Shown piece by piece: positions 53,946 through 60,729 of a stretch of 64,000 nt of DNA. The notes beneath the pieces are model-generated. The model searched no databases and was not told the origin of the DNA. It saw nothing but the letters and a program-made list of their open reading frames with translations. Each line of letters begins with the position of its first letter. The stretch's first letter is position 1. The position numbers were made by a program, and so were the translations under genes. This DNA is from Angelakisella massiliensis (GTDB lineage: Bacteria > Bacillota > Clostridia > Oscillospirales > Ruminococcaceae): the NCBI RefSeq assembly GCF_900104675.1, contig NZ_LT629945.1:1478756-1542755 (forward strand), given 5' to 3'.

Positions 53946-54383
53946 ATGGAGCTATCTTCTTCCGACAAGGAAAGAATACAACATCAGTACGACGCATTAG
54001 CAAAGAAAACTTTGGTCGGCGAAGCGAAAAGCCACCGCCGCACTCTTGCGAAACGCGCAGCACGCGAAGTTACTTTTTCGGATTTGAGCGAAAGCGAACT
54101 CGCGCAGCTTTTCACAACGGACGAATACGAAAGCGATTATTTCCGTTTTCAAGTGTCCGGCTTTGATGTACTCGTCAAAAATGAACTGCTTGCCGAAGCC
54201 CTTAACGCTTTGCCCGAAAGGAAACGCGACATTATCCTTTTGTCCTACTTCTTGGATATGAGCGACGCGGAAATTGGCGAACTGCTGAATGTTGTACGCA
54301 CGACGGTTTTCCGGCACAGGAAATCCGCGCTTGCGAAAATCAAACAGTATTTGGAGGGAAAAGCAGATGATGAATACCGTTAG
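53946..54383 (+). CDS. Sigma-70-like regulator, Tn916 orf7-like
   Basis: A 145-residue protein. Its C-terminal half is a sigma-70 region 4 helix-turn-helix: EALNALPERKRDIILLSYFLDMSDAEIGELLNVVRTTVFRHRKSALAKI. The N-terminal half, with AKRAAREVTFSDLSESELAQLF, matches the Orf7 activator of Tn916 as I remember it, which with Orf8 turns on excision and transfer genes. The start ATG 53946 is seven bases after AAGGAGGTG. The gene overlaps the orf8-like gene by 17 bases. Confidence 0.85.
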   Translation: MELSSSDKERIQHQYDALAKKTLVGEAKSHRRTLAKRAAREVTFSDLSESELAQLFTTDEYESDYFRFQVSGFDVLVKNELLAEALNALPERKRDIILLSYFLDMSDAEIGELLNVVRTTVFRHRKSALAKIKQYLEGKADDEYR

Positions 54384-54609
54384 GAAGTCTGAAAATCTGT
54401 TGCCGTTCCCTGTCATTTCCGCAGCGGCAAACGGCGACACAACCGCCATGTGCGCGATCTTGAAGCACTACGAGGGTTACATAGCGAAACTTTGTACCCG
54501 CACGCTGAAAGACGACGCGGGCAATACCTATTCCTATGTGGACGAGGAAATGCGTAACAGGCTGCAAGTGCGCCTTATTACCCGCACCCTTGCTTTTCAT
54601 GTAGGATAA
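54367..54609 (+). CDS. Tn916 orf8-like helix-turn-helix regulator
   Basis: An 80-residue protein with the pattern FPVISAAANGDTTAMCAILKHYEGYIAKLCTRTLKD and YVDEEMRNRLQVRLITRTLAF, matching the small Orf8 partner of Orf7 in Tn916-type elements (helix-turn-helix 16 family). Together they would act as a two-part sigma-like activator. Two in-frame ATG codons (54367, 54370) follow GGAGGGAAAAGC inside the previous gene, so the pair is translationally coupled. Confidence 0.82.
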   Translation: MMNTVRKSENLLPFPVISAAANGDTTAMCAILKHYEGYIAKLCTRTLKDDAGNTYSYVDEEMRNRLQVRLITRTLAFHVG

Positions 54610-54614
54610 TCTTT

Positions 54615-54668
54615 TAGCCCATGCGGGGAGCGTGTCCCCTTTCCACGCTTCCCGTTATGGGCTATTTG
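54615..54668 (+). terminator. Long hairpin after the orf8-like gene
   Basis: TAGCCCATGCGGGGAGCGTG (54615-54634) pairs with 54644-54664 with only small mismatches, followed by TTTGTC. Confidence 0.75.
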
Positions 54669-55067
54669 TCGTTCCGCAAAAGCATATCCGCTGTTGATGT
54701 GCTTTTGCAGGCCGACAAAGCCTATTGTTCTTTGACAAAGAAAGCGGCCTTTGGTGCGCAGCATAACAGGCAAACGGGTACATTCCGTCTGTACCGAGCC
54801 AGTCGGCGGGTACGCCATGACAGCTTTTCCCCATAGGGGAAAAGCCGAGCGAGAACTACCGCGCTGTAAAACAGGTTTAGCAGCTTGTGGGCGACGACAT
54901 ACAAGGCGGCACAATGATACTCCCGCGTTGAACACCCTCAAAGTATTGCGCGGCGCACCCATAAGCATGGGCCGGGGTGAAACTCCCGTGAGGTTGCAGC
55001 TAACAACCGCCCGTTTTTGCCTTTTGACGAATATAGTTTATCCATACAGGAAAAGGAGGTTTTTCTA
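54669..55067 (+). ncRNA. Candidate structured non-coding region before tnpW
   Basis: About 400 bases with no credible gene: the open frame at 54751-55068 has no ribosome binding site and a non-protein-like composition. Structure is plentiful. GCTTTTCCCC-ATA-GGGGAAAAGC (54823-54845) is a perfect hairpin. GGTAC (54777-54781), GTACC (54791-54795) and GGGTAC (54808-54813) can pair in alternative ways. A GC-rich segment near 54950-55000 contains GGGTGAAACTCCCGTGAGG (GGG..CCC hairpin). It may be a regulatory RNA or leader for tnpW/recombinase. I do not recognise a known class. Confidence 0.45.
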
Positions 55068-55241
55068 ATGGATAAAAAACAGACAATTACAACCGAACGC
55101 AAAATAGGGAAAATCACCTATCTTGTTCAAGCGTTGCCGAGTGAAAAGGCAACCGATACAATCCATAAAAAGATTGAGAAACTCATTGTAAAGGATTTGC
55201 AGAAAAAGCCCGGAAATCCGGGATTTTTAGCGTCCGAGTAG
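55068..55241 (+). CDS. tnpW: Transposon-encoded protein TnpW
   Basis: A 57-residue basic protein (MDKKQTITTERKIGKITYLV, with KPGNPGF near the end). Size, sequence and position just before a large serine recombinase match TnpW, named after Tn4451, where it sits next to tnpX. Its role in excision is not established; it might be a directionality-type helper. ATG 55068 follows AAAAGGAGG. A TGGTATAATGAT extended -10 (55260-55271) just after it may start the recombinase transcript. Confidence 0.8.
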   Translation: MDKKQTITTERKIGKITYLVQALPSEKATDTIHKKIEKLIVKDLQKKPGNPGFLASE

Positions 55242-55318
55242 TGCATTAGGCGGCGGGATATGGTATAATGATAGCAACACATTATACCTGTTTATTCGGC
55301 TGTCGGAAAGGAGGACTA

Positions 55319-56992
55319 ATGTTACAGTCGAATAAAATCACCGCCCTTTACTGCCGTTTAAGTCAAGAGGATATGCAAGCCGGAGAAAGCGGAAGCATAC
55401 AGCACCAAAAAATGATACTTCAACGCTATGCGGACGAACACCATTTTTTGAACACAAAGTTTTTTGTGGACGACGGATTTTCCGGCGTGAGTTTTGAGCG
55501 CGAGGGGCTGCAAGCGATGTTGCAGGAAGTGGAAGCCGGACGAGTGGCGACGGTCATTACCAAAGACCTTTCCCGTCTTGGCAGAAACTATCTGAAAACG
55601 GGCGAACTCATAGAGATTGTATTTCCCGAAAACGGAGTACGCTATATCGCGATCAACGACGGAGTTGACACAGCGCGGGAGGATAACGAGTTTACCCCCT
55701 TGCGGAACTGGTTTAACGAGTTTTACGCCCGCGACACAAGCAAGAAAATCCGCGCAGTTAAACAGGCACAGGCGCAAAAAGGCGAGCGCGTCAACGGGGA
55801 ATATCCATACGGCTATATCCCAGACCCGAACAACCGCCACCACCTTATACCCGACCCGGAAACCGCGCCGATTGTCAAACAGGTTTTCGCTATGTTTGTT
55901 AGCGGCGTGCGTATGTGCGAAATCCAAAAATGGCTTGCGGAAAACAAAGTCTTGACGATTGGAGCGTTGCGCTATCAGCGTACAGGACAGGCGCGGTATC
56001 AGCGGGCAATGATCGCCCCCTATACTTGGCCGGACAAAACGCTCTATGACATATTAGCAAGGCAGGAATATTTAGGGCATACCATAACCGCGAAAACTCA
56101 CAAGGTATCCTACAAGTCGAAAAAGACCCGGAAGAACGAAGAAGAACAACGCTATTTCTTCCCAAACACCCATGAGCCGCTTGTTGACGAGGAAACCTTT
56201 GAACTTGCGCAAAAGCGGATTGCTACCCGCCACCGCCCGACAAAAGCAGCGGAGATTGATATTTTTTCCGGCTTGCTGTTTTGCGCTGGTTGCAGACATA
56301 AGATGTATTACCAACAGGGCGTAAATATCGAGCCGCGCAAGTTTTCCTATTCTTGCGGCGCATGGCGCAACAGGGCAAGGACAGGCAGCGAGTGTACCTC
56401 TCATTATATCCGCAAAAACGTACTTCTTGATTTAGTGCTGGAAGATATGCGGCGGGTTTTGCGGTATGTTAAGGAACACGAACAGGACTTTATCTGTAAA
56501 GCTACCGAGTACGGCGACATGGAAGCGAGAAAGGCATTAGCGCAGCAGCAAAAGGAACTTTTCAAAGCACAGGCGCGTATGACCGAACTTGACACGCTTT
56601 TCCGCAAGCTGTATGAGGACAACGCATTAGGCAGACTGACAGATGAACGGTTTGTGTTTCTAACTTCCGGCTATGAGGACGAAAAGAAATCCCTTGCCGC
56701 AAGGATAGACGAGTTACAACAGCAGATCGCAACCGTTACCGAGCGAAAAAGGGATATATCAAGGTTTATTCAGATTGTCGGGAAATACAGCGACATACAG
56801 GAATTGACCTATGAAAACGTCCATGAGTTTATCGACCGTATTTTGATACATGAATTAGACCGGGAAACCAACACCCGGAAAATCGAAATCCATTATAGCT
56901 TTGTCGGACAGGTTGATACCGAGCAGGAGCCGACGCAAGTTGTCAACCATGACCGCCGCAACATGGTAGATGTAAAAAGTATCGCTATCTAA
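55319..56992 (+). CDS. tnpX: Large serine recombinase of the ICE (TnpX-like)
   Basis: The integrase/excisionase of the element, 557 residues. The N-terminal resolvase domain has the active Ser15 in YCRLSQED and KDLSRLGRNYLKTG. A recombinase DNA-binding domain spans about 165-290. A zinc ribbon follows, CAGCRHKMYYQQG...CGAWRN...C (about 325-370). A coiled coil covers about 410-490, and a DUF4368-type end closes it. The ATG 55319 lies five bases after AAAGGAGG. The stop codon is ten bases from the right end of the ICE. Unlike the resident recombinase it has split, its own sequence at the target motif reads DDGFSGVSFEREG. Confidence 0.93.
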   Translation: MLQSNKITALYCRLSQEDMQAGESGSIQHQKMILQRYADEHHFLNTKFFVDDGFSGVSFEREGLQAMLQEVEAGRVATVITKDLSRLGRNYLKTGELIEIVFPENGVRYIAINDGVDTAREDNEFTPLRNWFNEFYARDTSKKIRAVKQAQAQKGERVNGEYPYGYIPDPNNRHHLIPDPETAPIVKQVFAMFVSGVRMCEIQKWLAENKVLTIGALRYQRTGQARYQRAMIAPYTWPDKTLYDILARQEYLGHTITAKTHKVSYKSKKTRKNEEEQRYFFPNTHEPLVDEETFELAQKRIATRHRPTKAAEIDIFSGLLFCAGCRHKMYYQQGVNIEPRKFSYSCGAWRNRARTGSECTSHYIRKNVLLDLVLEDMRRVLRYVKEHEQDFICKATEYGDMEARKALAQQQKELFKAQARMTELDTLFRKLYEDNALGRLTDERFVFLTSGYEDEKKSLAARIDELQQQIATVTERKRDISRFIQIVGKYSDIQELTYENVHEFIDRILIHELDRETNTRKIEIHYSFVGQVDTEQEPTQVVNHDRRNMVDVKSIAI

Positions 56993-57002
56993 CCCCAGCA
57001 AA
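56980..57002 (-). other. attR: right ICE junction and terminal repeat
   Basis: TATCGCTATC (56980-56989, inverse of the left GATAGCGATA) is 11 bases from the crossover AA at 57001-57002. Beyond it the chromosomal recombinase fragment resumes with GTTCGTCCCCGAGTAGCC. Spacing between repeat and core is identical at both ends. Confidence 0.85.
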
Positions 57003-57101
57003 GTTCGTCCCCGAGTAGCCGTCATCGTATAGGAAAAGCGTATTGGTGAAGCCTTTCTCAGCTGAGTACTTCTCCAAGAGAAGCTTTTGGAAAGAGATTT
57101 G
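57003..57101 (-). pseudogene. N-terminal fragment of the split resident recombinase
   Basis: Read on the minus strand the segment encodes QISFQKLLLEKYSAEKGFTN, then TLFLYDDGYSGTNF, the part of a serine recombinase resolvase domain that precedes FNRPGWQQ in the fragment at 28966-30459. Upstream of it comes an in-frame TGA, so the first about 25 residues, with the catalytic Ser, are gone. The resident recombinase was therefore dead independently of the ICE insertion, or lost its start later. Confidence 0.85.
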
Positions 57102-57169
57102 TCAAGGGTGTTTTACCATTCAGCAACGAATTAAGGCATAAACAATATCACATTTTTATAATGCTTTTT

Positions 57170-57206
57170 GACCACAATCAGTCCGGCACTGACTGTGGTC
57201 TTTATT
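57170..57206 (+). terminator. Hairpin between recombinase fragment and R-M operon
   Basis: GACCACA..TCAGT (57170-57182) pairs with ACTGA..TGTGGTC (57188-57200), followed by TTTATTTT. Confidence 0.7.
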
Positions 57207-57317
57207 TTGAAAATGACATTTTCCCCTTAAATAAAGGAATCAATCGTCGTTGCGTTTTTCGTCAATATCTGCCATAATAAAAAGGAGTGTAAATAAAAGA
57301 AAAAGGGGGGAATTGCC

Positions 57318-59987
57318 ATGCCGCAAACACCGTTTCATGCCTATTACAAGGCCCGGCTTTTGGAACAACTGCCGGAAGCAGAACAGTTTATTCCGGTCTT
57401 TGCATCATCGGACATTGAAATCTATCCGTTCCAAATTGCAGCGGCCAGCTTTGCCCTGCGTTCCCCCTATCAGAAAGGTGCTGTCCTGTGCGATGAAGCC
57501 GGTATGGGCAAGAGCCACGAGGCCATGCTGGTCATCAATCAAAAGTGGCTGGAGGGATGCAGCCGGATTCTGCTGGTTATTCCCAATGCCGACCTGCTGC
57601 ACCAGTGGACGGAAATGCTGGATCGATTCTATACCGTTCCCTATGTGGTTTTGACCAGCCGCAAAGAATGGCAGGCCCACAGCGCCCCCGACCATCCCAA
57701 CGCCTTTATCCAGGATGCCATAGTCGTAACCACCTACGACTTTGCCGCCGACAACGAGGAGGCTGCAAAGGTGGTCAACTGGGACTTGACGGTATTTGAA
57801 GAGGCTAACGCCCTGTCCCCGGTCTACCAGGAGGACAACAAGCAGGCCAAGGCCCTCAAGCGGATCGCCGGTGATTCTTTCAAGCTGCTGCTGACCGGCA
57901 CTCCCATTGAAAAGAACATCATGGACTTATACGGTCTGATCTGGTTCATCGACGAAACGCTGCTGCCGGGAGAAAAAGAGTTTCTGGCCCGGTATCTGCG
58001 CCGACCAGAGAACTACCCGGAACTCAGCGAACAGGTCAGCCGCTATTGTTTCCGTACCCTCCGTTCCCAGGCCAAGCACTACGCCAAGGTGACGGAACGT
58101 GTGCTGCTGACCGTGGAGTACACCCCCGGCAAGGCAGAGCGGCAGCTCTATGAGCTGCTGTACGCCTACATCAACCAGACGGAAAAGAGAGCCTTTCCCG
58201 AAATGAACCAATATGACCTGGCTCTGCGGTTACTTGGCCTGTTGGGTTCCTCTACGGCGGCAATTTTGCAAACCATCAAAGGTATCGTCAAGCGGCTCCA
58301 GGGGCTGGAAAACGCAGCGGACGAACTAAGCCAATGGCAAGAGATTCAAACCGTAGCCGAAAGCATTCCCCAGGATGCCAAGGCCGGTGAGCTGCTGACC
58401 GTTCTCAAACAGGGATTTTCCCTTATGAAGAAAACGGGAGCCAAACAGAAAGCGGTTATCTTCACCGAGAGCGTGGAAACCCAGAAGATGCTCCAGAATC
58501 TTCTTTCTGGCCGGTACCGCACTCTGGCCTACAACGGCAGCGCCGATTACTCCGTGATCCACCAGTTCAAGGAGGATGGCGAGGTGCTGATTTCTACCGA
58601 TAACGGTGCCAAGGGCTTCAATCTGGAGGAGGCTGCTTTCATCATCCACTACGACTTGCTGTACAACACCTTAAAGCTGGAGCAGCGTATCGACCGCTGC
58701 CACCGGCTGGGTCAGGAAAACGATGTGCTGTCAGTGGCCTTCATCGACAAGAACAACTTTGCCGATGTTCGCAAGCTGGAGCTGGTCAACAAGCGGATGC
58801 TGGTGACAGACGGTGTCTTTGGTATTACCGATGACGTGCTGGGCGGTTTTACAGATGATGTAAAAGCAGCCTTTCCGGTCATTGCCCAGCGGTTGCGGCC
58901 CAGGGCGCAGATTGAGCAGGCATACCGCCACACCCTGAGTACCCACGAGGAAGATAACCGGCAGACCGTCTCCGCAGCGGAGGATATTCTGTTTACCACC
59001 TTCACCAAGGAACTGGCCGACAAGGTGAAGATCAATCCCAAGTATGTGAATCGCCGTGGACAGGAGCTGAACAACGACCTCTGGGAAATTACCAAATGGT
59101 TTTTTACTCGTTATAATGAAAAGAACGATGATTGCCGTTTTGTGATTGACGAATTCAACCGTACGATCACGGCCACGGAGTACCGGGAACTGCCGGTGCT
59201 GTTCTACTACTGGACGGGGAGCCGGAACCGGCCCTATCGCAGCCAGAAGATGTACGGCATGGCAAAAGACTTCAAACCCAAGGCCGGACAGATTACCCTG
59301 TCCAGTATCATAGGCCGTGGGATTCTCCACGAGCTGGAGTGTGCCAACGAGGGAGTGCTGACCATCCCGACGGTGCAGGCGCCGTGCCAGATAGCCCTTT
59401 ATACTGTCACCCTGGTTTCAGGCTCCAGCCGCACAGAACACGCCGTACTGTGCGGTTTGACGGATAGCGGCAAGGCCCTGGACGATGCAGCTTGCCGCAG
59501 CATCTTTGACTTGCCGGTGGAGAGCAGCACGGAGGATGAGCGGAGATCCCCCCACTGGTTAAAAGGAACCAGCCGCCCCCACCCGCTGGATCGGCTGGTG
59601 CCGAGTGATAAGATGATGGCGGAGCAACTGGAGCGCCTTTCGCCTGCCCAGGCCGAGGAAATGGAGCGGATGAAGCAGCAAGTGTCCGCTGATAAGGCGG
59701 CATTGAGCCGAGAACTGAACACCCTGGACAGCCAGGTACAGCAGGCGCAAGCGGAGCTGGAGGCCGTCACCGGCGACCGGCTGAAACGTCTGGCTGCACA
59801 GAAGAAAATCAACCAGCTTCGGCAGGAATATATGAAGCACCAGGAGAGCCAGTTCTTTGACGCCATGCGGCTGGATATGGAGCTGGAAGAAAAAATGAAA
59901 TCTTTTGCCGACAAAGAAAAGCTGACGGCAAGGGTGCAGAGAGAATTTGTGGTGGTGATTGATAAGAATGCGAAAGAAAATAACTGA
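57318..59987 (+). CDS. SNF2-like helicase of the type III R-M operon
   Basis: An 889-residue superfamily 2 helicase/translocase. Motif I is DEAGMGKSHEA near residues 58-68. Motif II is degenerate, FEEAN near residue 161 instead of DEAH. LLLTGTPIEKN near 194 is motif III. The C-terminal helicase half has STDNGAKGFNLEEAAFIIHYD (motif V region, near 430) and QRIDRCHRLGQ (motif VI, near 455), as in SNF2 proteins. The last 120 residues form a coiled coil. ATG 57318 follows AAAGGGGGGAATTGCC. It opens an operon with mod and res. A role in defence with the R-M system is inferred from position; the altered motif II raises the question whether it hydrolyses ATP. Confidence 0.82.
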   Translation: MPQTPFHAYYKARLLEQLPEAEQFIPVFASSDIEIYPFQIAAASFALRSPYQKGAVLCDEAGMGKSHEAMLVINQKWLEGCSRILLVIPNADLLHQWTEMLDRFYTVPYVVLTSRKEWQAHSAPDHPNAFIQDAIVVTTYDFAADNEEAAKVVNWDLTVFEEANALSPVYQEDNKQAKALKRIAGDSFKLLLTGTPIEKNIMDLYGLIWFIDETLLPGEKEFLARYLRRPENYPELSEQVSRYCFRTLRSQAKHYAKVTERVLLTVEYTPGKAERQLYELLYAYINQTEKRAFPEMNQYDLALRLLGLLGSSTAAILQTIKGIVKRLQGLENAADELSQWQEIQTVAESIPQDAKAGELLTVLKQGFSLMKKTGAKQKAVIFTESVETQKMLQNLLSGRYRTLAYNGSADYSVIHQFKEDGEVLISTDNGAKGFNLEEAAFIIHYDLLYNTLKLEQRIDRCHRLGQENDVLSVAFIDKNNFADVRKLELVNKRMLVTDGVFGITDDVLGGFTDDVKAAFPVIAQRLRPRAQIEQAYRHTLSTHEEDNRQTVSAAEDILFTTFTKELADKVKINPKYVNRRGQELNNDLWEITKWFFTRYNEKNDDCRFVIDEFNRTITATEYRELPVLFYYWTGSRNRPYRSQKMYGMAKDFKPKAGQITLSSIIGRGILHELECANEGVLTIPTVQAPCQIALYTVTLVSGSSRTEHAVLCGLTDSGKALDDAACRSIFDLPVESSTEDERRSPHWLKGTSRPHPLDRLVPSDKMMAEQLERLSPAQAEEMERMKQQVSADKAALSRELNTLDSQVQQAQAELEAVTGDRLKRLAAQKKINQLRQEYMKHQESQFFDAMRLDMELEEKMKSFADKEKLTARVQREFVVVIDKNAKENN

Positions 59988-60729
59988 TTTTTACAACAAA
60001 TATTCGGTTGCTTTTAATATAATCAGTTTTCTTGTGGCTATCGGAAGCATCTGCCTTACAATCTGGATTTCCAAACAGCCTGTGACACTTCCGCAGAAAG
60101 AGCTTAGTTGTATAACGACAAATAGCAAAAGTCTTGTACTGATGCTGGGAAACGATAGTAACTTGAAATTATTGTACGGAGAACGTGAGGTTTCAAAACC
60201 GTGCATAACTTCGATTGTAATTCAAAATACTGGAGCTTACCCAATAACAAATAGTGACTTTTTGCGGCCATTTATTATTGCTTTTGGGGAAACAGACGAG
60301 ATATTATCGGTTAATATAGGCGATTGCTCCAATCAGTATATCAGGGAAGAAGTCGTCGAAAATAGTAGTTTTAGCAATCAGAAACTGACCATTGATAATT
60401 TTTTGCTTAATCCAGGAGAAATGTTTACGGTTGATATAATAAGTGATGGAGGTATCCCTCTTATTAACTTCGATTATCGCTTAGAGGGGATCAGCGAGTT
60501 AAATTTAATCAATAATCCCTCTAATCAGATCATTCTTACACGTAAAGAAAATCCTGTGAGTATTTTGCCGTTTTTAGTTCTACTGTGCTTGATTGTAGTA
60601 GCTGTAATTATCGTAATGGTAATTGTTATGAAGAAACTAAATAAGCGGGATGCAGCAATGTTTGACCGTTTAGAGGCAGCAATAAGGAAAGAAATGCAAG
60701 AGGAGAATCAGCATGAACAATCTGATTGA
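59968..60729 (+). CDS. Two-helix membrane protein embedded in the R-M operon (1)
   Basis: A 253-residue protein I do not recognise. A membrane helix lies at about residues 15-34 (FNIISFLVAIGSICLTIWI). An external or periplasm-like domain of about 165 residues, rich in Asn/Ile/Ser and probably beta, follows, with IVIQNTGAYPITNSDF. A second helix is at about 197-222 (LPFLVLLCLIVVAVIIVMVIVM), then a charged helical cytosolic tail. It starts inside the helicase end (20-base overlap) and ends inside the mod start (17-base overlap), so it is co-translated. It is AT-rich (22 of 60 G+C at 60001-60060, versus 34 of 60 at 59221-59280 in the helicase), suggesting separate origin. Function unknown. Confidence 0.6.
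   Translation: MRKKITDFYNKYSVAFNIISFLVAIGSICLTIWISKQPVTLPQKELSCITTNSKSLVLMLGNDSNLKLLYGEREVSKPCITSIVIQNTGAYPITNSDFLRPFIIAFGETDEILSVNIGDCSNQYIREEVVENSSFSNQKLTIDNFLLNPGEMFTVDIISDGGIPLINFDYRLEGISELNLINNPSNQIILTRKENPVSILPFLVLLCLIVVAVIIVMVIVMKKLNKRDAAMFDRLEAAIRKEMQEENQHEQSD

Larger units (their letters stand above)
30460..57002. mobile_element. Integrative and conjugative element, Tn1549-like backbone with Tn916-like module and serine recombinase
   Basis: A complete 26.5-kb ICE. Ends are set by the split resident recombinase: deleting 30460-57002 rebuilds its frame, and AA occurs at both junctions (30458-30459 and 57001-57002), as expected for the two-base crossover of a serine recombinase. GATAGCGATA lies 13 bases inside each core in inverted orientation (30471-30480; 56980-56989). 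Contents in order: replication initiator, PcfB, VirD4, Maff2, TrbL-like, radical SAM, PrgI, VirB4, methyltransferase, NlpC/P60, TopB, ArdA/ArdC fusion, relaxase and MobC (minus strand), XRE regulator, leader/attenuator, Cfr-like gene, sigma factor, TnpW, recombinase. All key transfer genes look intact. Confidence 0.95.

Noticed and set aside
54751-55068. 105-codon ORF before tnpW
   Set aside because: No ribosome binding site; its Arg/Cys/Gly-rich sequence looks like translated structured RNA.
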